The notes beneath the pieces were generated by a model. That model was not told where the DNA came from, searched no databases, and was given only the letters and a program-made list of their open reading frames with translations. Shown in pieces: positions 18,150 through 29,500 of a DNA stretch of 48,464 nucleotides. The stretch's first letter is position 1, and every line of letters starts with the position of its first letter. Source of the DNA: CAYYNP01 sp964472545 (GTDB lineage: Bacteria; Planctomycetota; Planctomycetia; Pirellulales; Thermoguttaceae); assembly GCA_964472545.1 (NCBI GenBank), contig CAYYNP010000037.1:1-48464 (forward strand). Reading direction: 5' to 3'. Position numbers and translations under genes: made by a program.

Positions 18150-19557
18150 CCGTTTCGATGCGCAGCTCGGGCCCCTTGCAGTAGAACTCCAACGTCGTCT
18201 CTTGCTCGGCCGGCACGAAGCACGACGACATCGACACCTGGCCGTCGTTGCCGAAGACTTCCAGCGACGTGCGATCCAGCAGGATGCGCAGCTTTACCAC
18301 GCCGTCGATCGGTTCCAACGGGGCCGAGCGATCCAGGCAGGAGATGCCGTCTTCGGTCCAGGTTACCGACTGGCCGTGCATCCGCAGCCCGAACTCTTTC
18401 GCACAGCCGGGCCGCACGACCATCTCGACGTCGAACAGTTCGCCGCGAATTCCGGCCAGCGGGTCTTCGCCCTCGGCTATCTGTGTGCCCCGTACCGTGG
18501 TCCCGTTGCCGATATGCAGCGCGGCAATCTCTTTGACCGGATAGCGATAGAGCCGTGGGCCATCCGGGCCGCCGACGAGCTTCAGGTCACACGGAAAACT
18601 CATCTGCTGCGTAAACGGCATGTCGGGGTATTGCCCGCCGTTCATCCACGCGATCTGGATACAGCGGCCGGGCGTGTTGGTCCACGTTTGGGCGGCGTAG
18701 AAGTTCCGGCCGAAGTCGCCGCGGAACGGACCGGCTTCCTGGGTGAACGTTTTGCCGTCGAACGTGCCGATCGAGTAGTTGAACGGCGCATCGTAGAGGA
18801 TCCACCTCTTGTTCTTCTCGTCGCCGTCGACGGGCAACTCGAACATGTCCGGACACTCGTGAAACGGCCGGTCGGTGAAGTCGGAGGTGTGCGTCCATTG
18901 CTTCAAGTCGTCGGACGCGAAGAACCGGGCCACGCCGCGTTTGACGTAGAGCACCATGATCCACTTCTGCGTCGGTTCGTGCCAAAACACCCTCGGGTCG
19001 CGCTCGGTGGTCATCTGGCCCTGATTCGGCACCACGGGGTTCTTTTCGTACGGAGTCCACGTCCGCCCTCGGTCGTTGCTGTAGGAGATGCTCTGGCTGA
19101 AGGGACGGCCGGCCGAGGTGTAGATCAAGACCAGCGTCTTATCGTCGCCGCGGCCGAAGCCGGCCGTGTTCTTCGCGTCGACCACGCCCGAGCCGGAGAA
19201 GATCGCCCCGAGAGCGTTTGGCAACACGGCAACGGGCATTTGCCGCCAATGGACCAGATCGCGGCTGACGGCATGCGACCAGCGCGAAGGCGGGCGGCTG
19301 ATGTCTCCCAACGCCCCCGGGATCACGTTGCCGAAGGGATTGTGGTCGTTGAACAGGTGGTACTCGCCCGCGTAGAAGACGAGTCCACACGGATCGTTGA
19401 TCCAGCCCTTCTTCACCGTGTAGTGAAACTGAGGGCGGTATCGTTCGCCGTACACGTTGTCGTCGGCAGCCTCGCCGGTCTGTGCTCCTGCGTTGGCCGG
19501 CAGCAAGGCACCGAGCGATGCGGCAAGCGCGATCTGTCGGAAGGTGGAGATGCTCAT
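18103..19557 (-). CDS. Secreted GH32 fructan hydrolase (levanase/fructosidase-like)
   Basis: A 484-residue GH32 enzyme hydrolysing beta-fructosides (levan, inulin, sucrose). The start at 19557 gives a signal peptide (cut near NAGA, residue 25) and has GAGGAC upstream. The five-bladed propeller carries the family catalytic triad: nucleophile Asp55 in WINDPCG, transition-state stabiliser Asp187 in RDP, acid/base Glu234 in HECPD; FSGS is at 120-123. The canonical WMNDPNG reads WINDPCG, an unusual Asn-to-Cys change next to the nucleophile. A C-terminal beta-sandwich follows (SLEVFGNDG near the end). Being secreted, it should act on polymer rather than intracellular sucrose-6-phosphate. It converges on GH127 with overlapping coding ends. 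Confidence 0.93.
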   Translation of the reverse strand: MSISTFRQIALAASLGALLPANAGAQTGEAADDNVYGERYRPQFHYTVKKGWINDPCGLVFYAGEYHLFNDHNPFGNVIPGALGDISRPPSRWSHAVSRDLVHWRQMPVAVLPNALGAIFSGSGVVDAKNTAGFGRGDDKTLVLIYTSAGRPFSQSISYSNDRGRTWTPYEKNPVVPNQGQMTTERDPRVFWHEPTQKWIMVLYVKRGVARFFASDDLKQWTHTSDFTDRPFHECPDMFELPVDGDEKNKRWILYDAPFNYSIGTFDGKTFTQEAGPFRGDFGRNFYAAQTWTNTPGRCIQIAWMNGGQYPDMPFTQQMSFPCDLKLVGGPDGPRLYRYPVKEIAALHIGNGTTVRGTQIAEGEDPLAGIRGELFDVEMVVRPGCAKEFGLRMHGQSVTWTEDGISCLDRSAPLEPIDGVVKLRILLDRTSLEVFGNDGQVSMSSCFVPAEQETTLEFYCKGPELRIETVTVRKLRSIWAPSDR

Positions 19558-19931
19558 TGTCTTGTCGTCCTCGTTTAGCGGTTGCCGGGGAGCAATGCGC
19601 GGGGTGGGATTCACAACGGCCCCAATACTATCACGAACGGTTCTCCAGATCGAGTTGCGGGACATCGACGTGTCGAATGCATCGTGGGGCTGCGAGCCGA
19701 GCGAAGCCGGGCCTGGCGCCGGGCAGATACATAGAATTCCTGGAAACTGCGAGCGAGAAGAACTTAGGCGGAACGTGCCCCGGACCTGCCCCGCTTGTGG
19801 CGGGTGATTCGCCCCAGCCAGATCCGAGGGATTCCCCGCCGAACCTGGATTCTCTACAATGTGTCTTCCTCAGCGTGCGGAAGGCACCTTCGCCGCCGAC
19901 GCTCCCGCCAATCTTACGCAAGACCATCGCC
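19558..19931. other. Intergenic region between divergent GH32 and leuC
   Basis: A stretch of 374 bp without a convincing gene. It should hold promoters for both directions. A TACAAT box at 19855-19860 is the best -10 candidate toward leuC. No hairpin-plus-T-run, leader peptide rich in Leu codons or clear operator was seen. Confidence 0.6.
19832..19860 (+). promoter_or_regulatory. Candidate leuC promoter
   Basis: TACAAT at 19855-19860 matches five of six bases of the sigma-70 -10 box. The hexamer 17 nt upstream (TTCCCC, 19832-19837) is a poor -35. Transcription would start near 19867, about 65 nt before the leuC ATG. Weak prediction. Confidence 0.3.
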
Positions 19932-21344
19932 ATGACCGCTGCCGGCCCGCCTCGAACGATGTTCGAGAAGATCTGGGACGACCACGTCGTCCGCGACGAA
20001 GAGGGGAAACAGACCATCCTCTACGTCGATCTCCAATTGGTCCACGAAGTCACCAGCCCCCAGGCGTTCGAGGGGCTGCGCAGTGCCGGACGCCAAGTGC
20101 GGCGGCCACAGAAGACGGTCGCCACCGTGGACCACAACGTCCCTACCACGGATCGATCGCTGCCGATCCTCGATCCGGTCTCTAAGCAGCAGATCGACAC
20201 GCTGAGGGCGAACTGCGAGCAGCTTGGCGTGAGGCTGTACGATCTCGGCGACGTGAAACAAGGCATTGTCCACGTCATCGGCCCGGAGTTGGGGCTCACG
20301 CAGCCGGGGATGACCATCGTCTGCGGCGACAGCCACACGGCCACGCACGGGGCCTTCGGGGCGCTGGCGTTCGGCATCGGCACCAGCGAAGTCGAACACG
20401 TGCTGGCCACGCAGACGCTCTTGCAGCAGAGGCCGAAGACGCTCGAGATGCACGTCGGCGGAAAGCTCTTGGCGGGCGTCACGGCCAAAGACATGGTCCT
20501 CTACTTGATCGGCCAGATTTCGACTTCCGGCGGGACCGGTTTCTGCGTCGAATACACGGGCGGAGCGATTCGCGCGCTGAGCATGGAAGAGCGGATGACC
20601 GTCTGCAATATGACGATCGAAGCCGGCGCCCGGGCCGGTCTGATCGCTCCGGACGAGACGACGTATGAGTACCTTCGCGGACGCGAATTCGCTCCGCAGG
20701 ACTTCGATGCCGCCGTGCAGCGGTGGCAAACGTTGCCTACCGACGAGGATGCCCCGTACGATCGCAGCGAGTCGTTCGCCGCCGCCGCCGTCACACCTCA
20801 GGTCACCTGGGGCACAAACCCCGGGCAGGTTGCCGGAATCGGCGAGAACGTGCCCGATCCGGCCGATTACGACGACCCGGCCAGGCAGAAGGCCGTCGCC
20901 GGGGCGCTTCAGTACATGGGCCTTGCGGCCGGCACGCCGTTCACGTCCGTACCGATCGACGTGGCGTTCATCGGCTCGTGTACCAACGGGCGGATCGAGG
21001 ATCTCCGCGCGGCCGCAGCGGTCGTCCGCGGCCGGCGCGTGGCCGACGGCGTCGAGGCGCTGGTCGTGCCCGGCAGCGGACTGGTCAAGCGGCAGGCCGA
21101 AGACGAAGGGCTCGACCGGATCTTCACCGAAGCCGGCTTTCAGTGGCGCGAACCCGGCTGCAGCATGTGTCTGGCGATGAACCCCGACAAGCTTCAGCCC
21201 GGGCAACGCTGTGCGGCCAGCAGCAATCGGAATTTCGAGGGCCGCCAAGGTAAGGGCGGCCGCACCCATCTCGTTTCGCCCTCCATGGCTGCGGCCGCTG
21301 CCGTGGAGGGCCATTTTGTTGACGTTCGAGAATTCGGCAGCTAA
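19932..21344 (+). CDS. leuC: 3-isopropylmalate dehydratase large subunit
   Basis: LeuC, 470 residues (normal length), converts 2-isopropylmalate to 3-isopropylmalate with LeuD in leucine biosynthesis. The aconitase-type [4Fe-4S] ligands are present: Cys350 in IGSCTNGR, Cys410 and Cys413 in GCSMC. Other conserved stretches are TVDHNVPT, CGDSHTATHGAFGALAFGIGTSE and the C-terminal SNRNFEGRQG. The start at 19932 (MTAAGPPRTMFEKIW) matches the usual LeuC N-terminus; the frame is open upstream but has no better site, and the Shine-Dalgarno is weak. leuD follows 43 nt later. leuA and leuB are not in the window. Confidence 0.97.
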   Translation: MTAAGPPRTMFEKIWDDHVVRDEEGKQTILYVDLQLVHEVTSPQAFEGLRSAGRQVRRPQKTVATVDHNVPTTDRSLPILDPVSKQQIDTLRANCEQLGVRLYDLGDVKQGIVHVIGPELGLTQPGMTIVCGDSHTATHGAFGALAFGIGTSEVEHVLATQTLLQQRPKTLEMHVGGKLLAGVTAKDMVLYLIGQISTSGGTGFCVEYTGGAIRALSMEERMTVCNMTIEAGARAGLIAPDETTYEYLRGREFAPQDFDAAVQRWQTLPTDEDAPYDRSESFAAAAVTPQVTWGTNPGQVAGIGENVPDPADYDDPARQKAVAGALQYMGLAAGTPFTSVPIDVAFIGSCTNGRIEDLRAAAAVVRGRRVADGVEALVVPGSGLVKRQAEDEGLDRIFTEAGFQWREPGCSMCLAMNPDKLQPGQRCAASSNRNFEGRQGKGGRTHLVSPSMAAAAAVEGHFVDVREFGS

Positions 21345-21387
21345 GCCGTCGGCCCAAGAAACGCCCCGCTACGCGAGAGCCCCTATC

Positions 21388-21981
21388 ATGCGTGCCTTCA
21401 CCACACACACCGGCCTGGTCGCTGCGATGGATCGGTCCGACGTCGACACCGACCAGATCATTCCCAAGCAGTTTCTCAAGCGGATCGAGCGGACCGGTTT
21501 CGGCCAGTTTCTGTTTTTCGACTGGCGGTTCGAGGATGACGGTTCCGACAACCCCGAGTTTGAACTGAACCGTCCCGAGTTTGCCGGAGCGACGATCCTG
21601 CTGACGCGGCGCAACTTCGGCTGTGGCTCCAGCCGAGAGCACGCGCCCTGGGCTCTGGAAGATTACGGCTTTCGCGTGCTGATTGCCCCGAGCTTTGCGG
21701 ACATCTTCTACAATAACTGCTTCAAGAATGGACTGTTGCCGATCCGGCTCGACGAGGCGACCGTCGACGATCTGTTCGCCCGTGCCGCCGAGCATCCGTC
21801 CTACGCGCTGTCGGTCGATCTGCAGCGTTGTACGATCACGGACGAACACGGCCTGGAACTTGCCTTCCAGGTCGATCCGTCTCGCCGTGAGAGCCTGCTG
21901 CAAGGGCTCGACGAGATTGCCTCGACGTTGCAGCACGAAGACGATATTGCCGCGTATGAGAAGTCGCACGGGATCGCGTGA
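21388..21981 (+). CDS. leuD: 3-isopropylmalate dehydratase small subunit
   Basis: LeuD, 197 residues, the swivel-domain partner of LeuC. The hallmarks are DVDTDQIIPKQFLKRI near the start, FGCGSSREHAPWAL and FADIFYNNCFKNGLLP. The start MRAFTTHTG at 21388 gives the standard length; an extended frame would overlap leuC and is not needed. It is co-transcribed with leuC. It ends 35 bp from the convergent PEP-CTERM protease gene, with a small hairpin over that gene's stop codon. Confidence 0.97.
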   Translation: MRAFTTHTGLVAAMDRSDVDTDQIIPKQFLKRIERTGFGQFLFFDWRFEDDGSDNPEFELNRPEFAGATILLTRRNFGCGSSREHAPWALEDYGFRVLIAPSFADIFYNNCFKNGLLPIRLDEATVDDLFARAAEHPSYALSVDLQRCTITDEHGLELAFQVDPSRRESLLQGLDEIASTLQHEDDIAAYEKSHGIA

Positions 21982-21999
21982 GCAAGCGATCAGCTACGT

Positions 22000-22018
22000 G
22001 AAGACGGCGGCCGTCTTC
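22000..22018. terminator. Hairpin between convergent genes
   Basis: A perfect 8-bp stem (GAAGACGG / CCGTCTTC) with a 3-base loop. It overlaps the minus-strand stop codon at 22017-22019 and lies 18 nt after the leuD stop. There is no T-run on either side, so its use as a bidirectional terminator is only plausible. Confidence 0.4.
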
Positions 22019-23351
22019 AGCCGCGTCTTCGGCATCGACGGCGGTAGATCATCAACGCCAGCAAGGCCGTCAGCGCCGTTGCCACCGCGTGTGGCTCCGG
22101 CACGATGTGGATCGCCCCAATCTGCGGCTCGGCTCCGTACGTGCCGACGTACTCCAACACGAATTGCTCCGCGGCCGTGCCGGGCGCGGCGAGGCGGCCC
22201 AGGGAAACGTCCGCGTAGCTTATCGGCCCGTCGAATCGTCCTTCGCCGATCGTGTTCTCGTTGGCCGAGAGCAGGCTCCAACCGTCGTCGGCCGGCAACG
22301 CGCCGCCGAGCACGCCCGGGTCGGCGTGGATGAACTGAGCTTCGCTGCGAATCGTCCAACTCATCACTGAATCGACCGAAACGGCAAACTCGCCGGTCGT
22401 CGGATTGTACTCTGCCGAGGCGCTCGCCACGTTCGATACCTTGGCGTTGCCCGAGAAGTTCGTGATCAGCGCCGTGATGTCTTGGCCGTCGACGATATGG
22501 TCGCCGTTGGAGTCGGCCTCGTGGAACAGGGCATCGCGGCGGTTGAAATTGATGATCAGCGTGGTGATGTCTTGTCCGTCGATGAAGTCGCTGAAGTCGA
22601 AGTCCGCTCGGTTGGCCGTGCCCGCGCCGGAGAGAATCAGTGCGGCCGCCTGGCTGCCGAATTGCCGCACCGTCAGTCTTTCTTCGACCAGCTCGACGGC
22701 CATCAGCGGAAAGGGCTCCGTATCGCCCGGTGGTACGTGCGCGGCGCCGAAGAAGTGCCCCAACTCGTGGGCTGTTGTGCCGGCAACGGCGTTGAAGACG
22801 TCGTCGGCCGTGTGGTACGTTAGCAGCGGCTCGGTGTCGATTTCGTCGAGATAGACCGCCGCGGTGTAACCGTCCTGCGGGGCATTGACTTGTTGCCCCC
22901 AAAGACTCCAGACGGGGTTGGATGCCTCGGCCATGGCCACGTTCAGCCGCCGCCCCGGAAGACTGGTAGGCACCATCGTCGGATAGACGGCCACGCGAAC
23001 GGTCGTGCTCGGATCGCCCGTGTCGATCGCCCGGAACGCGTCCTCCGTCCGCAACGCGATCTCGCGGCGAGCCGCTTCCTCGGTCCAACCGGCAAGCGCC
23101 CCGTTTGTGACAAAACGGGTGGAAGGGTCGGTTAGCGGGTACGGCTCGAAGGAGTAGGTGAATTCGTCCGGATCGATGTCCGGAGGCCAGAGCGGGGACC
23201 AGTACCCCGGCGGGGCAACGGTCGATGTTTCGATAAAGTCCAGGCCAAGGCGAAAGTCTTCCGCAAACGTCCAAACGGGAGCTTGGGCGAGATTCGCCAG
23301 CACCGCAGCCAACGCAGCGGCAAGCCAAATTGCACGGGATCGGCGTCGCAT
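22017..23351 (-). CDS. PEP-CTERM secreted metzincin-type metalloprotease with dockerin-like repeats
   Basis: A 444-residue protein with a signal peptide (1-23). The zinc motif of metzincins is complete: HELGHFFGAAH with His195, Glu196, His199, His205, and a Met-turn candidate Met217 in FPLMAVE. Two dockerin/EF-hand-like calcium repeats follow (DFIDGQDITTLIINF and DSNGDHIVDGQDITALI, about 265-310). Next comes a module of about 100 residues starting YNPTTGEFAVSV, then a PEP-CTERM tail: IVPEP, a hydrophobic helix and a basic end (YRRRCRRR). PEP-CTERM tails direct exosortase processing at the cell surface. It lies downstream of the giant PEP-CTERM gene on the same strand, with a terminator between them. 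Substrate unknown; the neighbouring giant protein is a candidate. Confidence 0.88.
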   Translation of the reverse strand: MRRRSRAIWLAAALAAVLANLAQAPVWTFAEDFRLGLDFIETSTVAPPGYWSPLWPPDIDPDEFTYSFEPYPLTDPSTRFVTNGALAGWTEEAARREIALRTEDAFRAIDTGDPSTTVRVAVYPTMVPTSLPGRRLNVAMAEASNPVWSLWGQQVNAPQDGYTAAVYLDEIDTEPLLTYHTADDVFNAVAGTTAHELGHFFGAAHVPPGDTEPFPLMAVELVEERLTVRQFGSQAAALILSGAGTANRADFDFSDFIDGQDITTLIINFNRRDALFHEADSNGDHIVDGQDITALITNFSGNAKVSNVASASAEYNPTTGEFAVSVDSVMSWTIRSEAQFIHADPGVLGGALPADDGWSLLSANENTIGEGRFDGPISYADVSLGRLAAPGTAAEQFVLEYVGTYGAEPQIGAIHIVPEPHAVATALTALLALMIYRRRCRRRG

Positions 23352-23432
23352 GCCGCTAACCTTTCGCGTTGCCCACCTACCCCCTTTATTCTAGTTGGTG
23401 TGGGGGGAAAAGTCCAGCAGACTGCACATGGC

Positions 23433-23473
23433 GCAAAAGAAGCGCCGCCCCCCCAAAGGGAGCGGCGCTTTGC
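23433..23473 (-). terminator. Terminator after the giant PEP-CTERM gene
   Basis: A 9-bp GC-rich stem (AAGCGCCGC at 23440-23448 with its complement at 23462-23470). On the minus strand it is followed by CTTCTTTTGC. It is located 32 nt beyond the stop of the 6.6-kb gene. Confidence 0.65.
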
Positions 23474-23501
23474 GTTTGCTAAGCGATCGGCCGCGTGGGC
23501 A

Positions 23502-26500
23502 CTATGCCCGGCGGCGACGACGCCACACCAGCAACAGGCCGGCCAGGCCGCCGATCAGCATCACGATGGTGCTCGGCTCGGGAATCGGAACGAAGGTGAT
23601 GTTCTTGCCCTGTCCCGGAAGGCCGATGTCGGCGGCGGTCAATGCGCCGGCAAGTCCGTCGAAGTTGGCGAACTCGATCTTGAGATCGCCGGATTCTATC
23701 AGGGCCGTGAACTCGTCAAAATTCGGCCGTGCGTTATCGGCCAGGATTTCGCCGATGAACAGGTCCGTTCCCATCAACCTCGCGCCGAAGGAGGCCTCGC
23801 CCACGGTGTTGATGTTCTCGGAGACGAATGCCCCAGGTATCGAGGGCAGGTCGGAAATAGCTTTGACGCCGGTCACGGGGTCGGCGATATCGGTGCGGAA
23901 CAAGCCGAGACTGATGAAGTTCCAGCTATTCAAGTTATTTGCCGACACCTTGAATTCGCCGGTGGTCTCGTCGTACTCGACCTTCATCGAACTCGGATCG
24001 GCCGGACCGGGGTCGCCGGTGAAGTTGGAGATCAGGTCGGTGATGTCCTGACCGTCGACGTTGCCGTCGCCGCGGCCGAAAATACCGCCGGCCGTGTCGC
24101 TCCTGAGCCAAGTGCGGTCGGACGGGTCGCCCGGCCGGCTGAAGTTGGTAATCAGGTTCGTGATGTCCTGACCGTCGACGCGTCCGTCACCGTTGGCGTC
24201 GCCGCCGCCGGCAACAAAGAACGTGGCGTCGGCACTGAAGTAACTCGGCGGCGTGGTCGGCGGGAAGCTGTCCTGGTACGCGATGCCCTTGTGGAACACA
24301 CCTTGGTCGATATGGACCGGAGCCGCGGCCGTGCCGGCCGGCACGACGTCGAACTTGCCTTGGATCACACCTTCAGCCAGGCTGTTGACGATCGCCACCT
24401 CAATATCCTTGCCTTCGTCCGCCGCCTTGACGCCCTGGACCCGGTACTGCAACTCGCCGTTGAGGTGCAGGTCGGAGTTCCCCGCGTTGGTCAACTGGCT
24501 CATGCCCGCCGGATCCATCGTGAGTATGGTCGACGTCTCCGCCGTCATGCGGGCTTCGCCCTTGAAGCCGATCGTGCCGGAGCCACCGCCGCCGAGAGCG
24601 CTGGGTACGATCTGGCCGTTGAGCGTCAGGTCGCCGTCGAGCGTACCGGTGCCGTCCAGCGTCCCGCCGAGGCTGACCTGAGTGAAGTCGGGAGGCCCTT
24701 GGCCAAGCACGCCGGCGATATGGAGATCCTTGACTTCCTCGGCCGAGAGTTCGCGGTCCCAGATCATCAGTTCGTCCATGTAGCCGTGAAAGAAGTCGTC
24801 GCCAGCCCAGTTGCTCTCGCCGATGTAGTTGTTCGTCCGCACGACGTTCCCAGGGACACTCTTGCCGCCTTCCTCGAAGGCCAAGTCGCCGTTGATGTAG
24901 AGCTTCATCGTGGCGCCGTTGGTCGGCCCATCGTCGCAAGTGGCCACGATGTGCTGCCAGCCGAACGTGGTGAAGACGCCGTTCGGGTCGATCAACTCGC
25001 CCCCGCCGGCCGTGTCGTGGAACTCGAAGCGGGCGTCGGTGCTAGTGCCTCGGTGGGCCAGGAGGACATTATCGACTGCGGCGCCGTTGCCGAAGTCGAT
25101 GATCCGCCCCCAGTTGGGAAGCGACAGATGGTAGATCCAGCCGGCCACCGTGACGCCGCCGGTGAAGTCGGCATATCCGTCGGGCAGATCGACGTAGCCC
25201 ATGCCGTCGAAGACGACCGCCCCGTTGACCTTGCCGCGGGTGGTCCAGGCAGGAAGGGGCCCGGTACCCAGATCGATCAACGTGCCGTTGAAGCTCGGGT
25301 CGGCCGAATTCATGGCGGTCGTGCCGGCGCCGTCGTCGAAGGTCCAATGGGAGATCGGTGCCCGCGGACCGGCGAACGTCACGTCGCCGTTGAGCGTCAG
25401 TGCGTCGATGCCGGCGGCCAGATCCGCTCCTTGTACGCGGAAGTCGCCACCGGGCGCCACCGTGACCTCGTAGCCGGAGCCCTTGAGGCTTTCGCTAATC
25501 GTCACCGGATTGCCGTTGGTCAGCATCGTGCCGCCGCCGCGCATCGAGACGGCGCGGAAGGTGGACGGCGTCTGCGTGTCGTAGACGCCGCCGCCGAGGA
25601 TCGAGAGCGTTTCGGCGCTCACGCTCCCGCCGGCGCCAACGTTGACCGCGCCGTTTCCGGCGATAGAGACGCTCGTAGCGGTCACGCTGCCGCCGTCGTT
25701 GACGTTCAAACGGCCGCCGTTGCTCACCGCAACCGTGCCGGTGTTCAACGCGGCGTTGACTTCCAACGCACCGACGTTGACCGACGTGGTCGAGCTAACC
25801 GGCGAAATCCAGAGATTGCTCTGGTCCGGCTGGCTGGGATCCACGCGGACTTCGGTGCCGGTCGGCGGGGTAAAGTACCAGTTGACGTTCTGTCCACCGC
25901 CAAACTCCTGGGCCATGTAGATCAGATTGTAGCCCTGGCCGGCCGTCAGATCGACGTTGCCGTTGGAGTTCCAGGCATACGCGGCCACGCTTTCGCTAGC
26001 CTCGAAACGCCCGTTGTCGTCCAGGTCGATGTACATCAGCCCACGGTCGTCGTTGTTCCAGTGCCAGTTATACGTACCGGTTTCCGGCGCGATGAAACGA
26101 CCACTGAAGGCGGTGACGAAGTCGTCGGCGTTGCCGTCGAAGGTGGGGAACGCCGCCCAGTTCTGGGTCGTCCCGGTGACGGTCACGCTGTGTGAAGCCG
26201 GGTCGGTCAACACGGTCCCGGCCTTGTCACCGCTGAAGACGCGCAATCCGGAGCCGAAGTAAGCAGCGTCGTCCAGCGTCATGTGCGACGCGTCGCGTGG
26301 GATGCCGGTGAAGATCGATCCCATCAGACCTAGCTGTTGGCCACCGTTGGTGGTCACGTCGGCGTTGAGCACCATCGTGGCGTTGCCCACCTCGATATGC
26401 GAGGTGTTGGCCAGCGGGGTGTTCACGGTCAGCGTGCCGCCCGTGGCGGTGGTGCCACCGGCGTAGTCCTTGGCGCCAACGGCGTTGAGGTTGATGACGC

Positions 26501-29500
26501 CTGCCTCACCGGCGATACCGCCGGCGCCGCTGACCGCACCGTCGATCTGCAGCGTGTAGCCGTCCTCGGCCTTGAAGCCCAGCACACCGAAGCTGTCCAT
26601 GGTGATGCCGTTGGTTTCGCTGCCGTAGGTGACCTCGACGTCGCTGACCGCGCCGGGCACTTCGCCGACGCCAAACGTGCCGCTGCCGGCCAGGGCCATC
26701 GGCTCGTCGTAGGTCTGATTGCCGCCGGTGCTGCCGAGCATCACGCCGCCGCCGTTGAAGCTCAACGTGGCATCGCCGAACGTGGTGCCGGTGGCGTCGA
26801 TCAGGCCAACCAACTCGCCGTCGATGAGATCGAAGGTGGTGTTTTCCAACCCCGTGCCCACTTTGTTAATGACGGTGCGGCTGTTGCCGCTGATCTCGAT
26901 GGTCAACTCGCGGTCGCCGCCGGCGATGCCGGTCGTGCCGGTCAGCGTGGTGTCGGTATTGGCCTCAATGCCGACGAAGGCTTCCCCGTCGCCGGCGATC
27001 GTCAGGCCGGTAAAGCTGATGGCCCCGCCGGAGGTCGTCAGCGTACTCTCCGACTCCATGGTCAGCGGGCCCAACAGAAGGTCGCCGTGGGCCGCGGTGA
27101 GTTCCGAGTCGGCGATTACTTCCACGCTATGCGTGCTCAGATCGCGAGCCCCATAGACGTAGAAATTGGCGGCCTGATTCGCGGCCGTGGGGTCGATGAT
27201 CGTCATCTGGTTGTAGTCGGTGACGACTCCCGGGGCGTAGCGGGCGGTGATCGCGTCGCCGCCGCCGCGTTCGTAGAGTCCGATCGCGAAGTCGTAGATC
27301 CCCGCCGCCAAAGTGACGTTGCCGGCCTGGTTGTTCAAGCCGTGATCGGAGTTGTCGCCGACGATCCTCTCGTTGCCGGTGTTGAAGGTACCGTCACCGT
27401 CGATGTCGATGTAGACGACGCTGCCGTCGTCGCTACGAAGTCCGAAGGAGATCGGCCCCGGCGGCAGCCCGCCGCCGCCGACAATCAGTTGACCGGTCCA
27501 GGCGCAGGCAAAATCGTCCTCGGGAACGCCTGCATAGGGCTGCAGGGAATTGTCGGGGAAGTCCAGCGGTTGTGCGAGTTCGATCGTCGCCATGGGGACT
27601 TGGGTCAACACGCCGCTGCCGGAGTCGATTGGCTCGATCGTCGGAGGGTTGCCGGTGGGAACGTCGTAGAACGTCCCCACAATCGGGCCGCCGGCGATCG
27701 GCGGCAGGCTGTCGTTGTCGATGATCATCTGGCCGCCGGAAAGCATCATGCTGGTCGACCCGGCCCAGGCCTCGTCGTTGAGCATGATCAGCGTGCCCTC
27801 GTGGGCGTCGATGGTGGCATTCTGCATGTTGATCAGATCGCCGTCGACGAACGTCAACGTGGTGGGGCCGCCCTTGGAGAAGACGAACGGGTTGGCCACC
27901 GTGCCGCCGCTGATCGCCCCACCCCAGTCGGTGGTGATCCGCGGGTCGATGCCGACTTCGGTGGCGTCCGAAGCGATGACCGTGCTGGTGAAACTGAGCG
28001 AACTGGCCGTGCCCTCGGTCGTGATGATCCCCTCCCTCAGCGTCAGCCGGCCGAGGGCGGCCGTGCTGTCGGTCTCCACCGCCAGCGCGGAATTACCGGT
28101 GACGACGAAGTCGTCATTGGTCATGTTCAGAGGCAAAGTAGAGAGGATGCCGTATTTCTGTTGCAGGTGGAAGGTCACGTCATCCCGCTCGCCGTCGGTC
28201 AGGATGCGGTTGTAGACGAGCACTTCGGCGATGTCGCCGTTGAGTCCCTCGGTGAACGGATTCAACCGCGAACCGACGGTCAGTTGTTGGTTGCCGATGT
28301 TCAGCGCGGCCCTCTCGATTTCGCCGGCAAACTTACCGTTGATCCACCAGGAATCGCGTCCACCGGCGGCGCCGCCGTCGGCGTCCCACGTCGACAGAGC
28401 GATGTTTGCTTCACCCAATCCACCGCTATTGGTGAAATTGTGGCCGTCGCCCCAGTAGTGGTTGCCGATTTCGCCGTTGTTGCCGCCGCGCGAAATCGAG
28501 TGTCCGTAGGACTGGTTCCCACTCACGTTCCCCATATGGAACGTGTGCTGGTAGTTCTGGCCGGTGCCCACGCCGTTGGCCCAGACGCTGATCACCGTGC
28601 AATCGGCGCTGGTTCCGGTGATTCCGGTGCCGTTATTGACGGCCCGCAACACGTCGCCGTTGCCGCCCCCGTCGAAGTGCAGGGCCGGCTTGTTGTTCAA
28701 CTCCGGCACCGACGCGACGTAGTCGGGCAGATGGGCGACGTCTGCTTCGCTGACGTGGAGGTTGAAGCCGCTGATGTCTTCCCAACGGGCGACCGGCTGG
28801 CCGCCGCCGGTGACGGGGATCGCGCCGGCCGGGTCCTGGAAGAGTGTGCCAATGTCGCTGGCGTCGACGTGGAATCGCAAGCCGGAGATGTTCGGCATGC
28901 CGGGATCGACACCCGAGGTGGTCGCCCCCACCAGACGCAGCCGGCCACCGTTGAGCTGGACGTCTTGCGTCGAACCGCCTAGAGCGTTCGGCTCGTGCAA
29001 CTCCAGCGTACCGGCGTCGATGCTGAAGACCGTGTCGGGCCGGACGGAAGCCGAGGCCGCCGCGAGCGTGCCGCCGCCTTCCATTACGAACGTTGCCCCG
29101 GAGCCGCTCGTCCTCAGCGTGTTGACCGAAAGCACGCCGCTGGGCAGCACGGCCGCCGTACCGGAGAAGTTCAGCGTGCGAAGGTCGCCGCCGGCGTACG
29201 CGAACGACAATTCCGAATCGGCACCCATCGTGACGTTGCCGCTTGCGGCATTGAGTATGCCGACGACGTCCAAGCTCCTGCCCGATCCGATGCTTACCGT
29301 GGCGTTGTTGTTGATGTTCAACTCGAATGCCGACTCGTCGCCCGTTACGCTCACCGTACCGCTGTTGACGGTGACCTTACTCATCTCGTCGGGTAAGCCG
29401 CCCGGGTTCCACTTCGTCGAAACGTTCCAGTTTCCGGTACCGCCGAGCCAAGTATATTCGGTCGCCGATCGCGCCATCGACAGATTGTCGATTTTCGCCG

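Noticed and set aside
21994..23328. 444-codon alternative minus-strand frame over the metzincin gene
   Set aside because: It occupies the same strand in a different frame and is Arg/Gly-rich. The other frame has the zinc motif, dockerin repeats and PEP-CTERM tail.
23283..28982. Two long plus-strand frames (970 and 881 codons) opposite the giant surface-protein gene
   Set aside because: They are the complement of a GC-rich, repeat-rich gene with clear domains on the minus strand. They lack ribosome sites and give low-complexity Ala/Val/Arg/Gly-rich translations.
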